Assembly: GCF_000632225.1 (NCBI RefSeq)
Contig: NZ_JFYV01000056.1
Span: 1-64,000, forward strand
DNA length: 64,000 nt
Direction: 5' to 3'
Origin: Sphingomonas sp. RIT328
GTDB lineage: Bacteria; Pseudomonadota; Alphaproteobacteria; Sphingomonadales; Sphingomonadaceae
Positions 25,834 to 34,798 of the stretch are shown here, one piece after another (the first letter of the stretch is position 1; the number at the start of each line of letters is the position of its first letter). Both the position numbers and the translations under genes were made by a program. Under the pieces are notes generated by a model. The model ran no database searches. It had not been told where the DNA came from and was given only the letters and a program-made list of their open reading frames with translations.

Positions 25834-27288
25834 TCAGAATTCCGACCAATCCTCCGGCGAGACGGCGAGCGCGGTGCCGCCGCTCGACGACATCGGCGCG
25901 GTGCGACGGGCCGCCCGCGCGATCCGCCGCCCGGCATCCGCGGCGCGATCCTGCAGCTGGTGCACCACCGGCACCGCGCGGAGCACCGCCTCGCCACCCG
26001 AATGGCCGACGCCGGCGAGCTTGAAGCGCGCCACCTGACGGGCGAGCTCGTCGGCTTCGGCGGACAGGCTGCGTGCCGCGGCGGTGGCTTGCTCGACCAT
26101 TGCGGCATTCTGCTGCGTCACGCCGTCCATCTCGCTCACCGCGGTGTTGACCTGCTGCAAGCCGGTCGCCTGCTGTTCCGCGGCCGAGGCGATCTCCGCC
26201 ACCAGCGCGTTGATCTCGGCGATGCGGACGATGATCCGGTCGAGCGCCTTGCCCGTCTCGCTGACCAGCTCGACGCCGGATTCGACCTGCTCGGAAGAGG
26301 CGGTGATCCGCGTCTTGACGTCCTTGGCCGCTTCCGCCGAACGCTGCGCCAGCGCGCGGACTTCGGACGCGACCACCGCGAAGCCGCGCCCCGCGTCACC
26401 GGCGCGCGCCGCCTCGACGCCCGCGTTGAGCGCGAGCAGATTGGTCTGGAAGGCGATGCCGTCGATCACCGAGATGATGTCGGAGATTTCGTTCGAGGCC
26501 CGCTCGATTCCGCTCATCGCGTCGACCGCGCGGCGCACCACTGCACCCGATTGCTCGGCCTCGACGCGCGCCTCCTCGACGACGCCGCTGGCGCGCACCG
26601 CACCGGCGGCGGTCTGCCGCACCGTCGCGGTGATCTCGTCCATCGCCGCCGCCGTCTCCTCCAGGCTCGCTGCCTGCTGCTCGGTCCGCTGCGACAGGTC
26701 GTCGGAGGCTTGGCGGATGTCGATCGCGCCGCTGTTGATGCCGTTGGTCGCATCGGTCACTGCGCGGATCGTCTCGGCGACCGCATCGAGCGCGCGATTG
26801 TAGTCGGTGCGCAGCCGCTCATAGTCGGGGGGAAACTTCTGGTCGATGCGATAGGCGAGATCGCTCGACGCGAGTCGGGTCAGCCCCTCGCCGAGCGCGC
26901 CGACGACGATCTGCTGCGCCGCCGCCGCAGCCTGTACCGCCTCGGCATTCTGCTTGAAGACGGTGACCGCCCGCGCCATCCGGCCGATACAGTCGCGGTG
27001 ATCGCCGAACGGGATCGGCGAGGCGAGATCGCCCGCGGCGAGCCCCTCCATCCGCGTCACCGAGCCGACATAGGGATCGCTGATCACCTTGCCGCTGAAC
27101 AGCACCACCGCGATGGTGACGAGGAACAGCGTCGCGGCGATGCCGACATAGACCGTTGCCTCGGCCGGCGTCGCCTCCGCGGCGAGATAGGTCGTCAGCA
27201 CGCCGGTCGCGGCGACCGCCCCGTGCACGCCCAGCAGCACCCGGAACTTGCTGCGTATCGGGGCATGATTAGCGAACCACGTCAACAT
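25834..27288 (-). CDS. Methyl-accepting chemotaxis protein (paralogue of the adjacent receptor)
   Basis: A 484-residue receptor with the same layout as its neighbour. It has two close membrane segments (about 16-38 and 47-66), a HAMP-like region (RMEGLAAGDLASPI), a signalling tip identical in the core (AFQTNLLALNAGVEAARAG) and a C-terminal PEDWSEF tether. The start at 27288 is supported by AAGGA 8 bases upstream. It is the first gene of cluster 1; a 238-base gap before the second receptor could hold another promoter. It is divergent from a TonB-dependent receptor gene. Confidence 0.93.
   Translation of the reverse strand: MLTWFANHAPIRSKFRVLLGVHGAVAATGVLTTYLAAEATPAEATVYVGIAATLFLVTIAVVLFSGKVISDPYVGSVTRMEGLAAGDLASPIPFGDHRDCIGRMARAVTVFKQNAEAVQAAAAAQQIVVGALGEGLTRLASSDLAYRIDQKFPPDYERLRTDYNRALDAVAETIRAVTDATNGINSGAIDIRQASDDLSQRTEQQAASLEETAAAMDEITATVRQTAAGAVRASGVVEEARVEAEQSGAVVRRAVDAMSGIERASNEISDIISVIDGIAFQTNLLALNAGVEAARAGDAGRGFAVVASEVRALAQRSAEAAKDVKTRITASSEQVESGVELVSETGKALDRIIVRIAEINALVAEIASAAEQQATGLQQVNTAVSEMDGVTQQNAAMVEQATAAARSLSAEADELARQVARFKLAGVGHSGGEAVLRAVPVVHQLQDRAADAGRRIARAARRTAPMSSSGGTALAVSPEDWSEF
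26297..26490. repeat. Receptor paralogue repeat, copy 2
   Basis: The partner of 24604-24797. It encodes the same receptor hairpin tip and is almost identical in DNA sequence. Confidence 0.75.
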
Positions 27289-27579
27289 CTTCAGGTCCTT
27301 CGATGAGTGCGGATGAGCCCGCGAAGCATTTGTCCTGGCATCATCTCTGCTCGAATCAGCCACTCACGTTCAAATTGGACCGAATCTGTAAAGACCCCGT
27401 TAAATACGCAAGCTGCGCACGGGCCTTTTACAAATATAGACTGATCCGCCGGCGATCGGGTCGCCGGTGCCGACAGGAAGTGGCGATTGTCACCGTGGCG
27501 TCGCCGAGGCGTCGTCAAAGCGTCACCAACCATGGCCAGAGCGGTCCCAACGCCAGCGCAGGCGAAGGGGAAAAGCATC

Positions 27580-29994
27580 ATGATGTCACGGCTTTGGTTG
27601 GTCAGTGTCGCGCCGGCGGCGCTGCTCGCGGCGGCGCCCGCCTGGGCACAGGATGCGACCGCGACCGCGGGTGCGACGATCGCCGACGATCAGGATCAGA
27701 CCACTGCCGCGGGCGGCACCGATACCGACATCGTCGTGATGGGCTTCGGCCAGAGCCGGCAGGTGCAGACGGTGAGCGCGATCGACATGGCGCGACTCAC
27801 GCCGGGCACCTCGCCGCTCAAGGCGGTCGCCAAACTGCCCGGCGTCAACTTCCAATCGGCCGACGCGTTCGGCGCCTATGAATGGTCGACGCGCATCTCG
27901 CTGCGCGGCTTCAACCAGAATCAGCTCGGCTTCACGCTCGACGGCGTGCCGCTCGGCGACATGAGCTACGGCAACGTCAACGGCCTGCACATCAGCCGCG
28001 CGATCCTTTCCGAAAATCTCGCCGCGACGACGGTGGCGCAGGGTGCCGGCGCGCTCGGCACCGCCTCGACCAGCAATCTCGGCGGCACGTTGCAATTCAC
28101 CAGCCGCAAGCCGTCCGATACCTTCGACCTCGTCGCCTCGGGCACCTACGGCAGCGACGACACCTGGCGCGGCTTCGCGCGGCTCGACAGCGGCGATCTC
28201 GGCGGCGGGCTCAAGGGCTATCTGAGCTACGGCTATCTCACCACCGACAAGTGGAAGGGCTATGGCACGCAGCGCCAGCATCAGGTCAACGCCAAGCTGG
28301 TCGAAGACCTTGGCGCGCGCGGCAGCATCACCGCCTTCGTCAATTATTCCGACCGGCGCGAGAACGACTATCAGGATCTGAGCCTCGACATCATCCGCCG
28401 GCGCGGGCTCAACGACGACAATATCAGCAACGACTATGCGCTCGCGCTGCAATTGGCGCGCGTCTATCAGAACCAGGCGGCGCTTGCCGCCTATCGGACG
28501 GCGAACAACGGTGCGACCGCCGGCTTCGTCGCGCCCTGGTCGGGGGCGGGGCTGACCTTCCCGACCGGTTTCGGCAGCGTCGACGATGCCTATTACGATG
28601 CCGCCGGCCTGCGTCGCGACTGGCTGGGCGGCGTCACCTTCGACGGGCGGCTGACCGATCAGCTGTCGATCGTGTCGACCGCTTATTATCATCACAACCG
28701 CGGCCAGGGCTCGTGGATCACGCCCTATTCGCCGACGCCGGCGGGCGCGCTCGGCGGCAATGGCGAGACGCTGCCGATCGCATCGGCCGCGGCCTATGGC
28801 TATGCCTCGCCGCTCGGCTTCCGCACCACCGAATATGGCATCGACCGCGCCGGCAACCTCACCCGGCTGACGCTCGACACCGGTGCCAACCGGTTCGAAC
28901 TCGGCGGCTGGTATGAGAGCAACAGCTTCACCCAGGCGCGTCGCTTCTACGGGATGAGCAACACCGCCTCCGACCGCAGCGCCCGCGATTTCCAGTCCAA
29001 CCCCTATTTCACGCAGTGGAACGGCAAGTACGATACCGAGACGCTGCAATATTATCTCGCCGACACGCTCCGCCTCGGCGCGCTGACGCTCAACGGCGGC
29101 TGGAAGGGGATGCGCGTCCGCAATCAGGCGAACCTGCTCACCGGATCGCTGGTCAACGGCAAGATCAAGGCGGAGAACTGGTTCCTGCCGCAGGTCGGCG
29201 CGGTGTTCGATCTCGGCAGCGGCGCCGAGCTATTCGCCAGCTATACCGAGAATATGCGCGCCTTCGTCTCGTCGGCGACCTCGGGACCGTTCGCGACGAC
29301 GCAGGCCGGCTTCAATGCGATCCGCAATACGCTCAAGCCGGAAACGTCGAAGACCGGCGAAGGCGGCGTGCGCCTGCGCCGCGGCGGGTTGCAGCTGTCG
29401 GCGGCGGGCTATTACATCCACTTCGCCAACCGCCTGCTGTCGTTCAGCAACGGATCGGGCATCCAGGGCAATCCGCCGACGCTCAACAACGCCGGCAACG
29501 TCGAAAGCTATGGCGCCGAACTCGCCGCCAGCTATCGCGTCGCCCGGCCGCTGACGCTGTTCGCCAGCTATTCCTACAACAGATCGACCTATCAGGATAA
29601 CGTCGTCGCCGCCGACGGCACCCTGCTCTCCCCGACCAAGGGCAAGACCGTGGTCGACACGCCCGAACATATGGCCAAGGGCGAGATCGTCTATGACGAC
29701 GACCGCTTTTTCGCGCGCGTCGGCGGCGACTATATGACCAAGCGCTATTTCACCTATCTCAACGACCAGTCGGTCGGGGCGCGGCTGCTGGTCGACGCCA
29801 GCCTCGGCTATCGCCTGCGCGGCGTCGGCGGCGTGCTGGAAGGACTGGCGATCGAGGGCAGCGTCACCAACCTGACCGACAAACGCTATATCTCGACGAT
29901 CGGCTCGAACGGCTATACCGCCAGCGGCGACAACCAGACCCTGCTCGCCGGTGCGCCGCGCCAGTGGTTCGTGACGCTGCGGCGGGGGTTCTGA
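27580..29994 (+). CDS. TonB-dependent outer-membrane receptor
   Basis: An 804-residue outer-membrane receptor. It has a signal peptide (LLAAAPAWAQD cleavage region), a TonB-box-like start near DIVVMGFGQ, a plug domain (AVAKLPGVNFQSAD, RGFNQNQLGFTLDGVPLGD, LGGTLQF), a 22-strand-type barrel and a C-terminal Phe (VTLRRGF). The ligand cannot be told; no TonB, ExbB or transport partner is adjacent. The start at 27580 has GAAGGGG 9 bases upstream. The Crp/Fnr regulator that follows is on the opposite strand and convergent. Confidence 0.92.
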   Translation: MMSRLWLVSVAPAALLAAAPAWAQDATATAGATIADDQDQTTAAGGTDTDIVVMGFGQSRQVQTVSAIDMARLTPGTSPLKAVAKLPGVNFQSADAFGAYEWSTRISLRGFNQNQLGFTLDGVPLGDMSYGNVNGLHISRAILSENLAATTVAQGAGALGTASTSNLGGTLQFTSRKPSDTFDLVASGTYGSDDTWRGFARLDSGDLGGGLKGYLSYGYLTTDKWKGYGTQRQHQVNAKLVEDLGARGSITAFVNYSDRRENDYQDLSLDIIRRRGLNDDNISNDYALALQLARVYQNQAALAAYRTANNGATAGFVAPWSGAGLTFPTGFGSVDDAYYDAAGLRRDWLGGVTFDGRLTDQLSIVSTAYYHHNRGQGSWITPYSPTPAGALGGNGETLPIASAAAYGYASPLGFRTTEYGIDRAGNLTRLTLDTGANRFELGGWYESNSFTQARRFYGMSNTASDRSARDFQSNPYFTQWNGKYDTETLQYYLADTLRLGALTLNGGWKGMRVRNQANLLTGSLVNGKIKAENWFLPQVGAVFDLGSGAELFASYTENMRAFVSSATSGPFATTQAGFNAIRNTLKPETSKTGEGGVRLRRGGLQLSAAGYYIHFANRLLSFSNGSGIQGNPPTLNNAGNVESYGAELAASYRVARPLTLFASYSYNRSTYQDNVVAADGTLLSPTKGKTVVDTPEHMAKGEIVYDDDRFFARVGGDYMTKRYFTYLNDQSVGARLLVDASLGYRLRGVGGVLEGLAIEGSVTNLTDKRYISTIGSNGYTASGDNQTLLAGAPRQWFVTLRRGF

Positions 29995-29997
29995 CGC

Positions 29998-30732
29998 TTA
30001 TCCCGTGCCGAGCAGGCGTCGATATTCCTGCTCGGCATGGCCATAGGTGTCGCCGGCGAGTTCGATCAGCCTGGCGCGGTCGCGCACCACGACGCGGCCG
30101 CGAAACGCGCGGATCGCCTGATCCTCTTCCAGCCGGTGCAGCGCCTCGGTGACGCTGCTGCGCCGGACGCCGAGCATCAACCGGAATTCCTCGTGCGTCA
30201 TGCAGATATCGTCCTCGCGCACGCGGTCGTGATAGAGGAGGATCCAGCGCGCCATCCGCCGCTCGATCGGATGCGCCAGCGACGAGACGATCGTCCGCCC
30301 CATCTGCACCATCAGCGTCTGGACAAAGCGCAGCAACAGGCTGCGCAGCCCCGCGCTTTGCGCGACCGCCGCGCCTAGCACCGCGGCGGGGATGCGCAGC
30401 GCGCTGCCATGTTCGGCGCGCATCGTCACGTCATAGGGCGAACGATCGTCGCCGAGCAGCACCGGCCAGCCGATGAACCCCTCTGCGCCGACCAGCGCCA
30501 CCGCATAGCGGCGGTCGCCGTCGAGCGAATCGAGGATGCCGGCGATCCCCTCATCGAGAAAGCAGACGCTGGCGATCCGCTCGCCGGCGCGGGCGATATC
30601 GTCCCATACTGCGAACGACACCCGCTCGGCATGCGGCGCCAGCATCGCCCAGTCCGCCGCCGCCATATGCCGGAGCAGCCGGTTGCTGGTGCCCCGATCC
30701 TGCGGCCCGACCGCCTTCCACGCCGTTACCAT
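29998..30732 (-). CDS. Crp/Fnr-family transcriptional regulator
   Basis: A 244-residue protein with a cyclic-nucleotide-binding-like beta-roll (about 20-140), a dimerisation helix and a winged HTH (MTHEEFRLMLGVRRSSVTEALHRLEE). The Fnr iron-sulfur cysteines are not seen, and neither is the full Crp cAMP phosphate-binding motif, so the effector is unknown. The group is typical of alphaproteobacteria. It stands alone, divergent from nothing and convergent with the TonB receptor. Confidence 0.88.
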   Translation of the reverse strand: MVTAWKAVGPQDRGTSNRLLRHMAAADWAMLAPHAERVSFAVWDDIARAGERIASVCFLDEGIAGILDSLDGDRRYAVALVGAEGFIGWPVLLGDDRSPYDVTMRAEHGSALRIPAAVLGAAVAQSAGLRSLLLRFVQTLMVQMGRTIVSSLAHPIERRMARWILLYHDRVREDDICMTHEEFRLMLGVRRSSVTEALHRLEEDQAIRAFRGRVVVRDRARLIELAGDTYGHAEQEYRRLLGTG

Positions 30733-30854
30733 CGCCGACTCTGCGACCCCCTTAGCAGCGGGACGTCAGCCGGCCCGATCCCGGACAGCAACATAGATCG
30801 GTCCGGGTTGTTCCTGACCCGGCTTGACGTCGGGGGACGAGGCGTCGCCTCCGC

Positions 30855-31838
30855 TCAGCGGCGGACGAACTGCTGCTGCGCGGGCGAGTAGCGATCCCCC
30901 TCGATCGCGATCCCCGCCAGCGCCGCATCGATCCGCGCCAGCGCGTCGCCGTCGAGCACCACGTCCACCGCCGCAAGATTCTCCTCGAGCCGGTGCAATT
31001 TGGTCGTGCCCGGGATCGGCACGATCCACGGCCGCTGCGCAAGCAGCCAGGCGAGCGCGACCTGCGCCGGCGTCGCATCACGCTCCTTGGCCAGGGTCGC
31101 AATCAGGTCGACCAGCGCCTGATTGGCCTGCCGCGCCGCGGCGGAGAAACGGGGCAGCTGGTTGCGGAAATCGTCCGCGGCAAAGGTCGTGCTTGCATCG
31201 ATCGCCCCCGACAGGAAGCCGCGGCCGAGCGGCGAGAAGGGTACGAAGCCGATGCCGAGTTCGTCGAGCAGCGGCAGGATCTCCGCCTCGGGTTCGCGCC
31301 ACCACAGGGAATATTCGCTTTGCAGCGCGGTCACCGGCTGCACCGCATGCGCGCGGCGGATCGCCTCGGGCGCGGCTTCCGACAGGCCGAAGTGACGCAC
31401 CTTGCCGGCGGCGATCAGCTCGCGCACCGTGCCGGCGACCTCCTCGATCGGCACGTCGGGATCGACGCGGTGCTGGTAGAGCAGGTCGATATGGTCGGTG
31501 CGCAGCCGTCGTAGCGCCGCATCGGTGACCGCGCGGATAGTGTCCGGCCGGCTGTCGAGCCCCTCGGTCGTCACGCCCTTGGCAAAGCCGAACTTGGTCG
31601 CGATCACCACCGCGTCGCGCACCGGCGCCAGCGCCTCGCCGAGCAGTTCCTCGTTGGCGCCCTGCGCATAGGCTTCGGCGGTATCGAAAAAGGTGACGCC
31701 GCGCTCATGCGCGCCGCGCAGCAGGCGGATCGCCTCGCCCCGCTCGGTCGCCGGGCCGTAAGCGTGGCTCAACCCCATGCAACCGAGCCCCAGAGCGGAA
31801 ACCGACAGCCCGCTGCGCCCCAATGTCCGTGTCTGCAT
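30855..31838 (-). CDS. Aldo/keto reductase
   Basis: A 327-residue NAD(P)H-dependent oxidoreductase with an (alpha/beta)8 barrel. The catalytic region is GVTFFDTAEAYAQGANEE (Asp, Tyr), with ATKFGF (Lys) and the cofactor-binding end VPIPGTTKLHRLEENL. The start at 31838 (MQTRTLGRSGLSVSALGLG) is supported by GAGGAGG upstream. It is divergent from a lysR gene, a common pairing in which the regulator controls the reductase. The substrate is unknown. Confidence 0.92.
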   Translation of the reverse strand: MQTRTLGRSGLSVSALGLGCMGLSHAYGPATERGEAIRLLRGAHERGVTFFDTAEAYAQGANEELLGEALAPVRDAVVIATKFGFAKGVTTEGLDSRPDTIRAVTDAALRRLRTDHIDLLYQHRVDPDVPIEEVAGTVRELIAAGKVRHFGLSEAAPEAIRRAHAVQPVTALQSEYSLWWREPEAEILPLLDELGIGFVPFSPLGRGFLSGAIDASTTFAADDFRNQLPRFSAAARQANQALVDLIATLAKERDATPAQVALAWLLAQRPWIVPIPGTTKLHRLEENLAAVDVVLDGDALARIDAALAGIAIEGDRYSPAQQQFVRR

Positions 31839-31930
31839 GACGTCCTCCTCGTTGATGGAGCCGGCGAGATAGGCCGGACGGGGCGGCACGATTAGACCGG
31901 CGGCGTCGCTTGGGCCTATGACAGGACGTC

Positions 31931-32833
31931 ATGAGTCTCGATCTCCATCGTGAGGACCTCGGCAGCCTCGCGCTGTTCCTCGTCGTCGCCGAGCAGCGCA
32001 GCTTCACCCGCGCCGCGGCGCAGCTCTGCATGTCGCAATCGGCGCTGAGCCATGCGATGCGGCGGCTGGAGACGCGGCTCGGGCTGCGGCTGCTCACCCG
32101 GACCACGCGCAGCGTCGCGCCGACCGAGGCTGGCGAACGGCTGATCGAGACGCTGCGTCCGGCGCTCGATGCGATCCACGGCCGGCTCGTCTCGCTCGCC
32201 GATCTGCGCGCGCGCCCTGCCGGGACGATCCGTATCACCACTCCCGAACAGCCGGCGCGCACGCTGCTGTGGCCGGCGATCGAGCGGCTGACCGCCGATT
32301 ATCCCGACATCCATGTCGAGCTCGACGTCGAGCGGCGGCTGACCGATATCGTCGCCGACCGCTATGACGCCGGCGTGCGGCTTGGCGAACGGCTCGAACA
32401 GGATATGATCGCTGTGCCGATCGGGCCGCCGCTGCGCATGGCGACGGTGGCGACCCCCGATTATCTCACCCGCCACGGCACGCCGCAGACGCCCTATGAG
32501 CTCGGCGATCACGCCTGCATCGGACTGCGCATGACCGACGGCAGCCTCTACGCCTGGGAATATGACCAGGACGGCCGTGCGTTCAGCATCCGCGTGCAGG
32601 GGCCGTTCGTCGCCAATGATGTCGACCTGATCCTGCTCGCGGCGCAGGCCGGCCGCGGCATCGCGCATGTGCTCGAGGACCGCGTCACGGCGTCATTGGC
32701 CGACAAGCGGCTGGTACGGCTGTTCGACTCCTGGTGCGCGCCGTTCGACGGCTACCACCTCTATTACCCCAGCCGCCGCCAGCCGTCGGCGGCATTCGCC
32801 CTGCTGCTGTCGGCGCTTCGGTACCGCGGCTGA
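31931..32833 (+). CDS. LysR-family transcriptional regulator
   Basis: A 300-residue LTTR. The N-terminal winged HTH is LALFLVVAEQRSFTRAAAQL with SQSALSHAMRRLE, and the C-terminal part is the substrate-binding-type effector domain. It is divergent from the aldo/keto reductase across 92 bases and is the likely regulator of that gene. The inducer is unknown. Confidence 0.92.
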   Translation: MSLDLHREDLGSLALFLVVAEQRSFTRAAAQLCMSQSALSHAMRRLETRLGLRLLTRTTRSVAPTEAGERLIETLRPALDAIHGRLVSLADLRARPAGTIRITTPEQPARTLLWPAIERLTADYPDIHVELDVERRLTDIVADRYDAGVRLGERLEQDMIAVPIGPPLRMATVATPDYLTRHGTPQTPYELGDHACIGLRMTDGSLYAWEYDQDGRAFSIRVQGPFVANDVDLILLAAQAGRGIAHVLEDRVTASLADKRLVRLFDSWCAPFDGYHLYYPSRRQPSAAFALLLSALRYRG

Positions 32834-33039
32834 GATCAATAAAAATTTTCTTGGTTAATTTTCGCAACGGTGCGCCGCTGCGGAACGCGCTGATTTCAGC
32901 GATTATTCCTGATGTCATCAAGCAACAGCGATCCGGCCATGTCGATCGATGTCGCGGTTTTCGCTGGATTTCCAAGCCAGCCATGACGCACGTTGGTTTA
33001 TGTCCATTTTAAACCCATATTTACGAATCGGCGCTTAGC

Positions 33040-33072
33040 GGAGCGTATAAAACGCCCTCAACGGAGACAGCC
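33040..33072 (+). promoter_or_regulatory. Candidate -10 and ribosome site before the two-tip receptor
   Basis: TATAAA at 33046-33051 sits inside GCGTATAAAACGC, a small inverted repeat (GCGT/ACGC). ACGGAGAC, a good Shine-Dalgarno, lies a few bases before the GTG start at 33073. The 239 bases upstream of the gene are A+T-rich compared with surroundings, as expected of a promoter. No clear -35 box was seen. Confidence 0.4.
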
Positions 33073-34770
33073 GTGTCCCTCGCCAAGAAAAACGCCCTCG
33101 CCACGCCTGTCGAGGCGACCACGCGCGCCGTTACCGTCACCAGCAACAGCGTTCGCCTGACCGCGGAGGCAGAGAAGCGCCGCGCCCGCACCTTCGCGCG
33201 GCAACAGAAAGGCTCCGAACGTCTTGCTACGGCCACCGCGGAACTGTCCAGCGGTATCGCGGAAGCCTCTGCCGCATCGGAGGAATTGCGCAAGGCAGCG
33301 GAACAGATCAGCGTCGGCGCCGAGCAATCCTCGGCGGCGGCGCAGGAAACGATGAAGGCGATGACGAACGCCACCGCCCTGCTGCGCGACATCAAGACGC
33401 GCGCCGACGGTTCGCAGTCGCTGACCCGGGCGCTCTCCGACCTGATCGTCAGCACCAGCGCCGATATCGGGAACTCGCTGACCGCGATCCTCAACGCATC
33501 GCAGCGTCAGGAGGCCTCGGTCGAACTGGTCGAGGAGCTCGACCGGCAGGCGGCGGCGATCGGCGAGGTGGTGAAAGCCGTCGCGCGCATCGCGGACCAG
33601 ACCAATCTGCTCGCCCTCAACGCCGCGATCGAGGCGGCACGCGCCGGCCAGCACGGCAAGGGCTTTGCGGTCGTCGCCGACGAGGTACGCACACTCGCCG
33701 AGACCAGCGAGAAATCGGCGCGCGACATCCAGGATCTGATCGCCCAGGTGCAGGACGACGTGAAGCAGGTCGCCGAGGGGATCGAGACCTCCGCGAACAC
33801 CGCGCGGGCGGAAGCGCAGAAGGGTGAGGCGGTGACCGCCGGTCTCGACCAGATCCGCGCCGAGATGGCGAGCATCATGGCCGGCTGCATCACGATCGCC
33901 GATGGCGCCGAAGATGCCGTGCAGGCGGCGAACGAGGCACTCAAGGGCGCCGAGGTGATCGCCGCCGCCGCCGAGGAACAGGCCGCCGCCTGCCAGGAAT
34001 CGAGCAATACGATCGAACAGCAGACCGGCGCGCTCGAACAGAGCGAACAGGCGGCGCAGGCCGCCGCCCAGTTAGTGGCCGCCGCCGTCGAAAAGGGCGA
34101 ACAGATCACCAAGCTGCTCGACGAGAACAAGACGATGGTCGGCGCGATGATGCAGGGCGTCGCCGCCTCGGTCGACGCCGGCCGCGCCAGCCGCGATCAG
34201 ATCACCGCGCTCGAACAGGTCAGCCGCCGCATCGACAAGATCGTCGATGCGATCACCACCGTCTCGATCCAGACCAACATGCTCGCGGTCAGCGGCTCGG
34301 TCGAGGCCGCGCGCGCCGGCGAATTCGGCAAGGGCTTCGCCGTGGTGTCCACTGACATCCGCAATCTCGCCCGCGATTCGGCGGAGAATGCCGAGCGGAT
34401 CAAGGATACGGTCAAGGGTATCCAGGACACGATCGCCCTCGTCCGCACCGACCTGCAGGACATCGCCGACACCGCCGCGAACGAGGTCGAGAAGAGCCGG
34501 GCGATCTCGACCGGGCTCGAGCGAATCGCCACCGACGTCGTCGAGGTGACGCGCGGCAACGAGGCGATCGCCGACGCGACGGTGCTGGTGTCGCGCGCGC
34601 TCGGCGAAACCCGCGTCGCGGTCGAACAGATCGCCACCGCCGCACAACAGGCGGTGCGCACCTCGAACGAAGCGAGCATCGCCGCTCGCGAACAGGCGCG
34701 GGGCGCCGAGGTGCTCGCCGCGGCGATCGAGGAAATCGCGTCGCTCGCCGACGAATTGCAGGCGGCGTGA
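33073..34770 (+). CDS. Soluble chemoreceptor with two signalling tips
   Basis: A 565-residue, almost entirely helical protein without signal or membrane segments. It carries two MCP signalling hairpins. Tip 1 is canonical (IADQTNLLALNAAIEAARAG, about 173-192, followed by GKGFAVVADEVRTLA). Tip 2 is divergent (IQTNMLAVSGSVEAARAG, about 399-416, followed by GKGFAVVSTDIRNLA). The two QTN motifs lie exactly 224 residues apart, i.e. 32 heptads. No ligand-binding domain precedes tip 1. It uses a GTG start and is the first gene of chemotaxis cluster 2; a triple-CheW gene follows. Two-tip receptors are rare; DosM of Vibrio cholerae is a known example. Confidence 0.9.
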   Translation: MSLAKKNALATPVEATTRAVTVTSNSVRLTAEAEKRRARTFARQQKGSERLATATAELSSGIAEASAASEELRKAAEQISVGAEQSSAAAQETMKAMTNATALLRDIKTRADGSQSLTRALSDLIVSTSADIGNSLTAILNASQRQEASVELVEELDRQAAAIGEVVKAVARIADQTNLLALNAAIEAARAGQHGKGFAVVADEVRTLAETSEKSARDIQDLIAQVQDDVKQVAEGIETSANTARAEAQKGEAVTAGLDQIRAEMASIMAGCITIADGAEDAVQAANEALKGAEVIAAAAEEQAAACQESSNTIEQQTGALEQSEQAAQAAAQLVAAAVEKGEQITKLLDENKTMVGAMMQGVAASVDAGRASRDQITALEQVSRRIDKIVDAITTVSIQTNMLAVSGSVEAARAGEFGKGFAVVSTDIRNLARDSAENAERIKDTVKGIQDTIALVRTDLQDIADTAANEVEKSRAISTGLERIATDVVEVTRGNEAIADATVLVSRALGETRVAVEQIATAAQQAVRTSNEASIAAREQARGAEVLAAAIEEIASLADELQAA

Positions 34771-34798
34771 AGCGCGATCGCGAGGAAGGTACCGGCGC

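Noticed and set aside
27441..27470. CCGGCGA/TCGCCGG hairpin before the TonB receptor as an attenuator or riboswitch
   Set aside because: Simple 7-base stem with no T-run and no recognisable aptamer; not enough to call.
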